Part shown: positions 35,629 through 43,700 of the stretch, piece by piece
Numbering within the stretch: position 1 is the stretch's first letter
Layout of the letters: each line of letters starts with the position of its first letter
DNA from: an uncultured Paraprevotella sp.
GTDB taxonomy: Bacteria; Bacteroidota; Bacteroidia; Bacteroidales; Bacteroidaceae
DNA length: 64,000 nucleotides
Assembly: GCA_910586505.1 (NCBI GenBank)
Contig: CAJUGV010000011.1
Location: 1-64,000 of the forward strand
Direction of reading: 5' to 3'
Position numbers and translations under genes: made by a program
The notes under the pieces: generated by a model
The model's database searches: none
Told to the model about the DNA's origin: nothing
Seen by the model: the letters and a program-made list of their open reading frames with translations, nothing else

Positions 35629-35636
35629 CAAAGTTA
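35629..35636 (-). promoter_or_regulatory. -7 element upstream of cobD-cbiB
   Basis: TAACTTTG on the minus strand matches TAnnTTTG. Transcription would start about 20 bases before cobD. No good TTTG is seen at the -33 position, so the promoter may need an activator or be weak. Confidence 0.5.
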
Positions 35637-35661
35637 TAAAAAAGGAGCCGATGTCTTTTCA

Positions 35662-35699
35662 TAAAAAACGGAAATGTGCGGATAAGTGCACATTTCCGT
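35662..35699 (-). terminator. terminator of the PD40/beta-barrel operon
   Basis: A perfect 12-pair stem (35668-35679 with 35688-35699), loop GGATAAGT, followed on the minus strand by six T (35662-35667). It lies 25 bases after the beta-barrel gene and separates it from cobD. Confidence 0.9.
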
Positions 35700-35723
35700 G
35701 ATAATAATTATCCTAACTCTCTG

Positions 35724-36398
35724 TTAGAAGTTGTAGCCTACGCGAGCAGAGAAGATACCGCATTTTGTCTTGTCTGCAATTTCGTTGAAGTCGAGAGCGT
35801 ATCCGATTCCGACATTGAATCTATTGATATCCAAAGTGGCACCGATCTGCCAGCCGAACTGGCAACGGTTCCATTTGCCGTCTTTGCCCACTTCATCTTC
35901 ATCGAAGAGGTTGTATGTTTCATCAACTGAACCGTCTTCATCACTGTATTCCCATTTGTTCTTGGCCATCAGGTTTACTCTCAGGTAGAAACCGGTGTAA
36001 GGTTTCAGAGCCAACTTATCGTTGATATTTATTTTATATACTACGTTGAGAGGAACAGTCAGACCTAATGTGGTAAGCTTCTCATCCAGACTTTCTCCAT
36101 CATAGCTATAGCTGTCGCTGTAACGTGCGAAGCCCAAGCCCAAACCTGTTTCGAAGAAGAATGGCAATTTCTTGGCAATGCTGAAAGAATGAACATAACC
36201 GATGTTGAAACCATTCATGTCGGGATCTTCAGAACCTTCCCAGTCCTGATTGACAAAGGTGCGGTCATAAGAGAAGCGGACACCCTTCCATGGAGTTCTG
36301 TCTGATGAAGAACCACCGTTTGTAAACTGTGCGAATGAAGCACTTGAACAAGCCAATAACATGGCGGTTAGTAAACATTTAAACTTTTTCATAATCAC
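35724..36398 (-). CDS. outer membrane beta-barrel protein
   Basis: A 224-residue protein with a signal peptide (MIMKKFKCLLTAMLLACSSASFAQ; an internal start at MKKF is equally possible). Alternating hydrophobic strands and a C-terminal aromatic residue in ARVGYNF fit a porin-like barrel of about eight strands. The substrate is unknown. It lies 34 bases downstream of the PD40 gene, so the two are probably one operon. Confidence 0.8.
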   Translation of the reverse strand: MIMKKFKCLLTAMLLACSSASFAQFTNGGSSSDRTPWKGVRFSYDRTFVNQDWEGSEDPDMNGFNIGYVHSFSIAKKLPFFFETGLGLGFARYSDSYSYDGESLDEKLTTLGLTVPLNVVYKININDKLALKPYTGFYLRVNLMAKNKWEYSDEDGSVDETYNLFDEDEVGKDGKWNRCQFGWQIGATLDINRFNVGIGYALDFNEIADKTKCGIFSARVGYNF

Positions 36399-36432
36399 TG
36401 ATTTTTTTGTTGATAATATAGTTAATTGAACA

Positions 36433-37425
36433 CTAATAGTTAAAGGTCATACGCCAAATGTTGGCTTTGGCTTCTTTATTCCCCCGTTGGGAGACGAAAT
36501 AGATGTAGCGCCCGTCCTTGCTCCATACGGGACTCAGATCGTCGGCCGCATGATAGGTGAGCTGTGTAAATTCGGTCCCGTCCAACCGGGAAACGAACAA
36601 ATCCGTATTATAATAAGTGATTTTGCCGTTTTCTATCTTGCTGCTTCCCACGAACAGCAGCCATTTTCCGTCCGGTGAGATGGTGGGAGAAGTAAAATTG
36701 TGTTCCGGATGCGACACGATACATTCCTCTACGCCCGTGGCATAGTTTATTTTCCATATTTCGTTGTTCCCGGCAGCATTGGCACGGATACAGATAAAAG
36801 CCTGCTCTCCTCTGACCGGATAGGGATTGAACCCCTGGGAATAGTTGGCCAGAAAGTTATTTTTCATGTCGTGGCTCCAGATGCTGATTCCGTTGTTCTC
36901 CTGTCGGGCAAAGAATACCAGTCCCATGTCGGACGAATAGATGGGCGAATAATCCGTATTGCCATTGGTGATCTGCCGGCACACGAACCCTTTGTCGGAG
37001 GAGGTCTGGAATATCTGGTTGGTTTTTCCGCGGGCTTCCGAGAAGACAATCTGCTTGCCGTCGGGCGAATAAGAAAAGTCCAGTACGGCCGTGCGGTTGG
37101 TCTTTTGTATGGACGAACCCTGTTTGCTTAACTCTTTGATGAAGATATTGGTTGTATTATTGCGAAACGACAGATAGGCTATTTGAGTGCCGTCTTTCGA
37201 AATATCCAATATGCGGTTGGAGAACCATCCGATATTTCGTCCGCTCCGTTTCACTTCGGGCATGCACACATAATCTGTGATTTGTGAGATTTGCGTGAAG
37301 TCGGTACCGGATTCTTCCGGTACTGAGACTACGGAATAGTCTACTGTTTGGGCCGATATGGAGCAACAAGCTAAAGCCATGCCGGCGAAGATGCTGTAAA
37401 GTCGTGTTCTATGATCCATATACAC
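36433..37425 (-). CDS. secreted PD40/TolB-like beta-propeller protein
   Basis: A 330-residue protein with a signal peptide (about residues 1-25, ending ISAQ). It contains repeated blades of the PD40 type, such as LDFSYSPDGKQIVFSEARGKTNQIF, SPTISPDGKWLLFVGSSK and LSPVWSKDGRYIYFVSQRGNKEAKANIWRM. Such propellers usually bind protein or peptide partners in the periplasm. First gene of a two-gene operon with a beta-barrel protein, driven by a consensus promoter at 37527-37557. Exact function is not recognisable. Confidence 0.82.
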   Translation of the reverse strand: MYMDHRTRLYSIFAGMALACCSISAQTVDYSVVSVPEESGTDFTQISQITDYVCMPEVKRSGRNIGWFSNRILDISKDGTQIAYLSFRNNTTNIFIKELSKQGSSIQKTNRTAVLDFSYSPDGKQIVFSEARGKTNQIFQTSSDKGFVCRQITNGNTDYSPIYSSDMGLVFFARQENNGISIWSHDMKNNFLANYSQGFNPYPVRGEQAFICIRANAAGNNEIWKINYATGVEECIVSHPEHNFTSPTISPDGKWLLFVGSSKIENGKITYYNTDLFVSRLDGTEFTQLTYHAADDLSPVWSKDGRYIYFVSQRGNKEAKANIWRMTFNY

Positions 37426-37497
37426 CGTCTTTATCGTTGCTTTTTGCTAATGGTTACACCAGTTTCTAAACCCGGAATCACCATTTCGCGTACTTCT

Positions 37498-37516
37498 TCT
37501 CTTCATAAGAGAGCAA
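37498..37516 (-). promoter_or_regulatory. 19-base pseudopalindromic element, copy 1
   Basis: On the minus strand reads TTGCTCTCTTATGAAGAGA; its core CTCTT-ATG-AAGAG is a palindrome. It lies about 10 bases after the -7 box of the PD40 promoter, so it would be near the start of that transcript. An identical copy in the opposite orientation is at 37669-37687. Confidence 0.6.
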
Positions 37517-37526
37517 TTCTTCCGCA

Positions 37527-37557
37527 CAAAAGTATCTAAAAGTTTGTATTGTACAAA
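37527..37557 (-). promoter_or_regulatory. promoter of the PD40/beta-barrel operon
   Basis: On the minus strand TTTG (37554-37557), exactly 19 bases, then TACTTTTG (37527-37534): a perfect Bacteroides consensus promoter. Transcription would begin near 37520, giving a leader of about 95 bases. Confidence 0.8.
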
Positions 37558-37668
37558 ATTATCTTTGAATAAATTTCGTCATAAAGATGAAAAACTTCGC
37601 TAATACTTGTTACATTCAATTTAAACGATTTTATACTTTGCTTATTTATAGTGTGTTGCAGCGCATGT

Positions 37669-37687
37669 TTGCTCTCTTATGAAGAGA
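37669..37687 (+). promoter_or_regulatory. 19-base pseudopalindromic element, copy 2
   Basis: Plus-strand TTGCTCTCTTATGAAGAGA, the exact reverse complement of 37498-37516. It lies about 90 bases before the 37776 gene and downstream of a TATACTTTG sequence (37632-37640) that is a near match to a -7 box. The 350-base gap 37426-37775 holds both copies and otherwise AT-rich DNA. Confidence 0.6.
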
Positions 37688-37775
37688 TAGCTCGAAAAAG
37701 AAAGCTGTTTAGAAGTCGGAGAATTTTTTCGGAATGCAGATTTTGTAACATTTGTTTAACTAAATACATGGTAAA

Positions 37776-38255
37776 ATGAGTATATTAAAAAGATTCTTAA
37801 TCGTGTTCTTGTGCACGCTCGGAGTGACAGTTCGGTCCAATGCCCAGAAAGTAGTGGAGTATCGTGAGTCTCAGTCGCGTCTTGCCGAGCCCGTGATGGG
37901 AGTGTATATCAAACCGCTTGTGGCCGATCTGGAGGTGGACACGATAAAAGGCAAAATCAAGGATACATGGGAATTTACGGACAGAGAGGTCAACGCACTG
38001 AAAGGAGAAGTGCCCAATCTTCGTGCGCGTGCCTTGTTTTTAAGTACCGACAGGCACCATGCCGATGTCATTGTGGCGGCTTCTTTCGATATCAAATCGA
38101 AGGATGGCGGCACGAGCTATGAGGTGATAGTAATCGGTTATCCTGCCAAGTACAAGAATTGGCGTACCGCAGTCTCCACCGATAACGACTGGATTCGTAA
38201 CGAGAAGTTCACGCCGAACGGGACTGCGGCGCAGACACAGGCTATTTCAAAATAA
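37776..38255 (+). CDS. small secreted protein of unknown function
   Basis: A 159-residue protein with a signal peptide (about residues 1-23, ending SNAQ). The mature part begins KVVEYRESQSRLAEPVMGVYIKPLVADLEV and contains mixed beta-type sequence; no family recognised. It lies 34 bases upstream of a beta-barrel gene and divergent from the PD40/beta-barrel operon. Context suggests an envelope role. Confidence 0.8.
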   Translation: MSILKRFLIVFLCTLGVTVRSNAQKVVEYRESQSRLAEPVMGVYIKPLVADLEVDTIKGKIKDTWEFTDREVNALKGEVPNLRARALFLSTDRHHADVIVAASFDIKSKDGGTSYEVIVIGYPAKYKNWRTAVSTDNDWIRNEKFTPNGTAAQTQAISK

Positions 38256-38289
38256 AACAATACAGTAAAATTAAAAATCAAGCAAAGAG

Positions 38290-38946
38290 ATGAAAAAGTT
38301 TTTTTCTTTTTTGTGCGCAGCCGTATTGGCTGTGGGGGCACAGGCTCAGTTGGTGACTTCAAGAAGTGTGAGTACCATTTCTGCACCGAAAGAACCGAGC
38401 AGGACGACATGGATGGTACGTCTCGGTGTGGGGTCCAACGGTATGGTTTATTCCGATGCCGACGAAGGGCCGGATGCCAAGGTCGGATATTTTCTGGGCT
38501 TCGAGTTCAACAAGTCCATCCGTCAGCGCGGTGCTTATTGGGGTATGGACTTTGCTTTGGCCAGTCGGGGATGGAAGATTTCCAAAGGCGGTTATGAACA
38601 GAAACTGGCTGCTCATAACATCCATTGGTCACCGTTTATCTTCGGGTGGAAGATTGCCATTCCGGATACCAAGTTTTCTATAGACCCGCATATCGGTACC
38701 TACCTTGCAGTGGACTATGCGGGCAAGTATACCGGCGAGTATGATGGACAAGACTTGGACGACGTGAAGATTGGCGACGCCGAAGGTTATAGCCGTTTCG
38801 ATGGTGGTCTGAAAGTCGGTGTCGGTGTGTGGTATGCAAAGCGTTACAATCTTGATCTGACTTATCAGCGCGGTTTTCTTACCGACAATGAGGATGCCGA
38901 CGGAGGAACCAGCAACTTCTGGGTGCGCCTGGGCTATGCTTTCTGA
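38290..38946 (+). CDS. outer membrane beta-barrel protein
   Basis: A 218-residue protein with a signal peptide (MKKFFSFLCAAVLAVGAQAQ), repeated amphipathic strands (MVRLGVGSNGMVYSD, GYFLGFEFNKSI, GLKVGVGVWYA) and a C-terminal WVRLGYAF with final Phe, the usual barrel sorting signal. Likely cotranscribed with the small secreted protein upstream. Function unknown. Confidence 0.8.
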   Translation: MKKFFSFLCAAVLAVGAQAQLVTSRSVSTISAPKEPSRTTWMVRLGVGSNGMVYSDADEGPDAKVGYFLGFEFNKSIRQRGAYWGMDFALASRGWKISKGGYEQKLAAHNIHWSPFIFGWKIAIPDTKFSIDPHIGTYLAVDYAGKYTGEYDGQDLDDVKIGDAEGYSRFDGGLKVGVGVWYAKRYNLDLTYQRGFLTDNEDADGGTSNFWVRLGYAF

Positions 38947-38975
38947 TAGAATCTTATCACGAATACATATATTCG

Positions 38976-39008
38976 GGCGGTTTGTACGGATGTACGGACC
39001 GCCTTTTT
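38976..39008 (+). terminator. terminator after the beta-barrel gene
   Basis: A 12-pair stem with two T-G pairs (38976-38987 with 38992-39003), GGAT loop and five T. It overlaps the start region of the next promoter element TAACTTTG (39011-39018). Confidence 0.88.
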
Positions 39009-39010
39009 CG

Positions 39011-39018
39011 TAACTTTG
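39011..39018 (+). promoter_or_regulatory. -7 element of the HAD phosphatase gene
   Basis: TAACTTTG fits TAnnTTTG and lies 39 bases before the start codon. No TTTG is seen at the expected -33 distance. Confidence 0.45.
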
Positions 39019-39057
39019 CCACGGATTTCTAATGTTTAAATAAAAAAGGAGGGAAGA

Positions 39058-39714
39058 ATGCCGAGAATCACAACGGTTATTTTTGATTTGGACGGGACGC
39101 TGCTTAACACGTTGGAAGACCTGGCGGACAGTACGAATTATGCGCTGGCGCAGTATGGCATGCCGCAGCGTACGATAGAAGAGGTACGTGCGTTTGTGGG
39201 AAACGGTGTACGAAAACTGATGGAGAGGGCTGTGCCGGAGGGCACGGATGAAGTACGTTTTGAAGCGGTGTTCGACTGTTTCAAACGTTATTATGTAGAC
39301 CATTGCAAGGTGAAGACCGGTCTCTATCCTGGCGTGATGGAGCTGTTGGAGACCTTGAAGGCGGAGGGATACAAGGTGGCTGTCGTGTCGAACAAACTGC
39401 AAGGAGGGGTCGACGAACTTTATCGGTCTTATTTCTCCGATACGGTACAGGTGGCGGTGGGCGAGCGTGCCGGGGTAAGCCGCAAGCCGGCTCCCGATAT
39501 GGTGGAGATTGTCTTGCGCGAATTGGGTTCGTCAGCCGGGGAGGCTGTTTATGTGGGCGACTCCGAAGTGGATGTGGCTACGGCCGCGGGCGCCGGACTG
39601 CCGTGCATTTCCGTGTTGTGGGGATTCCGCGACCGCGACTTTCTGAAACAAAACGGGGCTGTCCGTTTTGCGGACAGCCCGGCCGATGTATGGGTTTTGT
39701 TGCGCGAACTTTAG
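39058..39714 (+). CDS. gph: HAD-family phosphatase, phosphoglycolate phosphatase-like
   Basis: A 218-residue HAD hydrolase of subfamily IA. Motif I FDLDGTLLNT (residues 9-18, with both catalytic Asp), motif II in VAVVSNK, motif III Lys in RKPAPD, motif IV YVGDSEVDVATA. The sequence is closest to Gph, which salvages 2-phosphoglycolate from DNA repair, but HAD substrates cannot be fixed from sequence. Converges with the SIMPL gene with a 4-base overlap. A hairpin at about 39656-39683 lies inside the coding end. Confidence 0.85.
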   Translation: MPRITTVIFDLDGTLLNTLEDLADSTNYALAQYGMPQRTIEEVRAFVGNGVRKLMERAVPEGTDEVRFEAVFDCFKRYYVDHCKVKTGLYPGVMELLETLKAEGYKVAVVSNKLQGGVDELYRSYFSDTVQVAVGERAGVSRKPAPDMVEIVLRELGSSAGEAVYVGDSEVDVATAAGAGLPCISVLWGFRDRDFLKQNGAVRFADSPADVWVLLREL

Positions 39715-40412
39715 TCTTCGAGCGAGTAGTCGATGGTGGTCACCACGCGCACCCGTTTGATATAAGGTGAGTTGGGATCGCGGTCTTCTATCGAGAACTG
39801 GCCTTGATAGGCTTTCTGTATGCCGCCTAGTTCGGAATCCGAGTCTTTGGCGAACTTCTCGGCTGCCGTGCGTGCGTTCTTGGTGGCTTCCTCGATCATT
39901 TTAGGTTTGATGTCGTTCAGCCCCGTGTAGTCGTAAGACACATTGCTGCGGTAGTCGCCCGTGATGATGGCCACGCCTTGTTTGAGCAGTTCGCTCTGTT
40001 CGTTGATGAGGCTTCTCACCAGGTCCACCTGACGCGAGGTGACGGTGATGACGGTGGTCACATTGTAGCGGAATGCCGGCGGATTGGAGTTGTAGCGGTC
40101 GGCCTGTGCGTCGAAGATTTCCGGTGCGTTCACGCTGATCTCGTTGGCCTTGACGCCTTTTTCTTTCAGGAAAGCGATGATTTTGGCATTTGTCTGCTTG
40201 ATTTCGTTGTAAAGGGTGACCATGTCGTTACCCAGCACCTTGTAAGTGAGCGGCCAGGTCACCTTGTCGGCCTTTACTTCCATTTCGGCCAGTCCTCTGA
40301 CGGTGACCGTGCGGTTGCGGGATGAAAACTTGCTGAGTCCCTTGCACACGAAGATGCCGCACAGCATCAGACCTATGGCCAGAATGAAAGCCTCTGTTTT
40401 CCAATTCTTCAT
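39711..40412 (-). CDS. SIMPL domain-containing protein
   Basis: A 233-residue protein with an N-terminal hydrophobic anchor (about residues 7-26) followed by a SIMPL domain: RTVTVRGLAEMEVKADKVTWPLTYKVLGND and later GVAIITGDYRSNVSYDYTGLNDIKPKMIEEATKNARTAAEKFAKDS. SIMPL proteins are envelope proteins of unclear role, some linked to stress protection. A -7 element TACATTTG lies about 35 bases upstream. Confidence 0.88.
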   Translation of the reverse strand: MKNWKTEAFILAIGLMLCGIFVCKGLSKFSSRNRTVTVRGLAEMEVKADKVTWPLTYKVLGNDMVTLYNEIKQTNAKIIAFLKEKGVKANEISVNAPEIFDAQADRYNSNPPAFRYNVTTVITVTSRQVDLVRSLINEQSELLKQGVAIITGDYRSNVSYDYTGLNDIKPKMIEEATKNARTAAEKFAKDSDSELGGIQKAYQGQFSIEDRDPNSPYIKRVRVVTTIDYSLED

Positions 40413-40446
40413 ACGTGTAAGATTTATATTTATTAATGTACAAGGG

Positions 40447-40454
40447 CAAATGTA
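40447..40454 (-). promoter_or_regulatory. -7 element of the SIMPL gene
   Basis: TACATTTG on the minus strand, fitting TAnnTTTG, 35 bases before the start codon. No clear -33 TTTG. Confidence 0.45.
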
Positions 40455-40587
40455 GTCTTTCCGTGAAAAAAAGGAACGGATACATTGTGAAAAAAACGAA
40501 AGAAAGTCCGTTGTTTGCTTTTTTTAGCTTTTAGTTGTAAGGAAATGCGCTTGCCTCCGAATTTTGTACCGCAGTACGCCGGACGGT

Positions 40588-40654
40588 ACTCCGCATTACA
40601 TAAAAAAATGATGAGCACGAAATTAAAAAATCATGCCCATCATTTTTCAATGGT
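40588..40654 (-). repeat. dispersed hairpin repeat, copy 2
   Basis: Forms a 14-pair hairpin with one mismatch (40606-40619 region with 40634-40648), flanked by A and T runs. Its reverse complement aligns with copies at 13004-13088 and 58168-58251. It is the main recognisable content of the 321-base gap 40413-40733 between the SIMPL gene and the end of the GH31 gene, and may serve as a terminator for the latter. Confidence 0.55.
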
Positions 40655-40733
40655 CTCCGTATCTTGTATATCAGTGTGTTATGTAATTGTCTTGGCGGAT
40701 CATCGTGTCAGGAAAAAATCTTGCTTCCGCCTG

Positions 40734-43700
40734 TTATCTGGCCACCTTCTTTCCGTTGATGATATAGATACCGCGCGGCAGTTCTCTGAGTGCCTTTTCC
40801 GTATTGGCTCCTTTTGACAGGCATACGCCGCCGGTATTGTACACATCGGCCGTCTTTCGGACCTTGTCTTGCGGAGTGACTGATATGTCGGTCGGTTTTC
40901 CGTCAATGGATATGGTTATCCGTTCGGGAACGGAGAGATGGCCTTCGTGCAGGATGATATAGGCATGATATCCGCTTATCGTCCGGGGTTGTACGGCCCG
41001 TTGAAAGATGTCGTCCGCAAGGTGAAACTCTTCATCCCGAAGGGCGGTAGGCGAGTAAGTGCCTTTGAATGTGATGCGTCCGGTCGTGACCTCGGGGATT
41101 TCGTTATGGTCAATGACGGCATCTGTGAACATCATCCGTCCGGTTTCTTCTGTAGGCTTGACCAGATAGGGCAATCCGGCCCGTATGGAAGATGCGTTCC
41201 GGAAGTCCAGCACACAGCCTGTTTCGTCCTGGCTCACGGAAGCAAATGTTTTCACTTCGGAAAAATGGCGTGCCGTTTCCTCTGCGCTCAGACTGAAAGG
41301 CACGCAGAACGTATTCCATGATTGGGTGGTCAGCCGCTGTACAAGGTCGATGTCGGTGATACCCTGCATCCCGGGGGCATAGGCTTTGTTTTCATCAAGG
41401 TTTACGACGGGGCGTTCCACCCTGTAGAGGCGGAAATTGTCTATTTTGAACCATGTCTCGTTCTCACTGTCCGAGGTGGTGACTCCGATGGTGAGCGGCC
41501 GGTCGGCCGCGGTTACGGTGAAGTCGAGACCGACAGTCTGAAGCGGGTGCATGTCGCTGCCGCCCGGTGTCATGATCTGGTCGCGGAACAATGCTTCGTC
41601 CTCCCCGGCAAACAGTCGTTGGCGGCCTACGCGCGGAGTGGAGTTCTGGTGTGAGGCGTGCATGTCTACGGTCAGGCGGTATGAGCCTTCCGGAAGGTTC
41701 TTTATCGTCTGGCTGATTTCGGCCTGTGCCGTGTGGGAACTGTCCCACACGCCGAATATATATTGTCCGTCCGTGGCCATGGGGTCGCCGTTGCCGCCAC
41801 CCCTGTTCACGCCCCACCATGCCGTGCGGCAGTCGGTGTTCCAGCCTTTGGGCGCCTTTTGGTTCAGTGTGCCGCCGTCTGCCTCAAAACTGGGATTTAC
41901 GATATATTGTGCGGTGACGTCCGTATACAGGACGGAGGCGTCTTCACTGTCGAGGCGAACGCTTACGGGTGTTCCGTCGTAGTGTATGACAGCTTCATAG
42001 CGTGTCTCGTGCAGGTCGCCTGTGCCCCGCCGGGCAGACACCTTGCAGATGCGGAACGTGCGTGTGGCGGGCATGCCCTTGAACGAGCCGTTGCGTGCGC
42101 CGATGGTGAGTGTGCGTGTCCTGTCGTTCCATTCAAACGGAATCTCGGTATATTCGCCCCGTTCGTAGTTGTAGTTGTCGTTTTCGTCTTCGTAGAGCGT
42201 GAACCGTCCGTCTGCGCCCGGATAGACGCGGATTTCCAGGTCGTCCCACGGTTTTTCGGTAGAATACTGTACGTCGGGCCCCCAGGGCAGGATGCTGCCG
42301 GCCCGCACATAGAGAGGCATGATGTCTACGGCGGCATACTTGGTGATGTGCTGTCCTCCGTCGAAGGTTTCACCGGTCCAGAAATCCGTCCAGCGGTGGC
42401 CGGCGGGGAGATAGACATCGCGTCCGCCCGCAGCGTCCTTCACGATGGGAGCTACAAGGAATGCGTCGCCGAACATGTATTCGTCCGTGATGTCATAGCC
42501 CTCCGTATCGTCGCCGAATGCCACGGGAAGGGCGCGCATGAATGAGGCGTCGTGACGGTGTACCTGCCATGCCGTGCTGTACAGGTAGGGAAGCATGCGG
42601 TAGCGCATCCTGATGTATTTCAGAATCTGGTCGTAGTCGCCTCTGCCATCGCCTTCCGCGCCGAACTGATAGATTTCGCGCGGGGTCTGTGTGCCGTGGA
42701 AGCGCATCATGGGAGTGAATGTGCCGAACTGCATCCAGCGCATGTACAGCCGGCGCCATGCAGGATCGTCTATACCTTTGAAGCTGCCCAGGAAGAAACC
42801 GCCGATGTCGCTGTTCCAATAAGGAATGCCGCAGACGGACAGGTTGCAGCCGGCCGGAATCTGTGCCGCAAGGTTCTCCCAGCTGGCCACTACGTCACCG
42901 CTCCAGGTGTTGGCGCCGTAACGTTGTTGTCCGGCGAAAGCCGAACGGGTGAGGATGGACACACGTTTGCCTTTCAGCATGGCGTCGCCCTGTGCCTCTG
43001 CGGTACGGTGATGGTCATGCACGCCGCTCACATGAGCCAGCGGAAAGGCATTGCGCAGCGAGCGCCAGGTCTGTCCTGTCTCCGTCACATAGTCCAGGTC
43101 GGCATTCTGCCAGTTGAAGTAATCCGGTTCGCTGGAGTCCATCCAATAAGCGTCTATGCCCTTATTCACCAGTCCGTTGTACAGGAAGTCCCAGTAGATG
43201 TCTCTTGCTTCCTTGCCGTAGACGTCGTAGGGACGCACGCCGCAGTTCTGCGGGTAACTCTCTACGGGGATGAGACGCCCCTTGGCATTCATGGCGGCAT
43301 AAGGACGGGTGGCCGGCCCGAAGTTGGCCCAGATGGAAATCATCAGTTTGGCGTGGTTGTCGTGTATGTGGCCGATCATCTCGTCATAGTTGCCGAACAA
43401 GGGGTTGAGAAATTCCAATGCGTTCCAGTGTGCGTTGTCGCCCCAGTACTGCCAGTCTTGTATCATGCAGTCGAGCGGTACGTTACGCTTGCGGTATTCG
43501 TCGAGTACGTCCATTACCTCTCGGGCACTGGTGTAGCGTTCGCGGCTTTGGTACAGTCCGAAGTTCCATAAGGGCATCATAGGGGCCTTTCCTGTCAGCC
43601 GGCGCATGGCGGCCGGCACATCGTTGCTTTCCTCGCCCGCCAGTACATAATAGTCTATCTCGCGTCCGGTAGACTGGAAGCGGGTGCCCTCTTCGTTGTC

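Noticed and set aside
39656..39683. Strong hairpin within the end of the HAD gene as a terminator
   Set aside because: It is inside the coding sequence and has no T-tract, so it is probably a by-product of the coding sequence.
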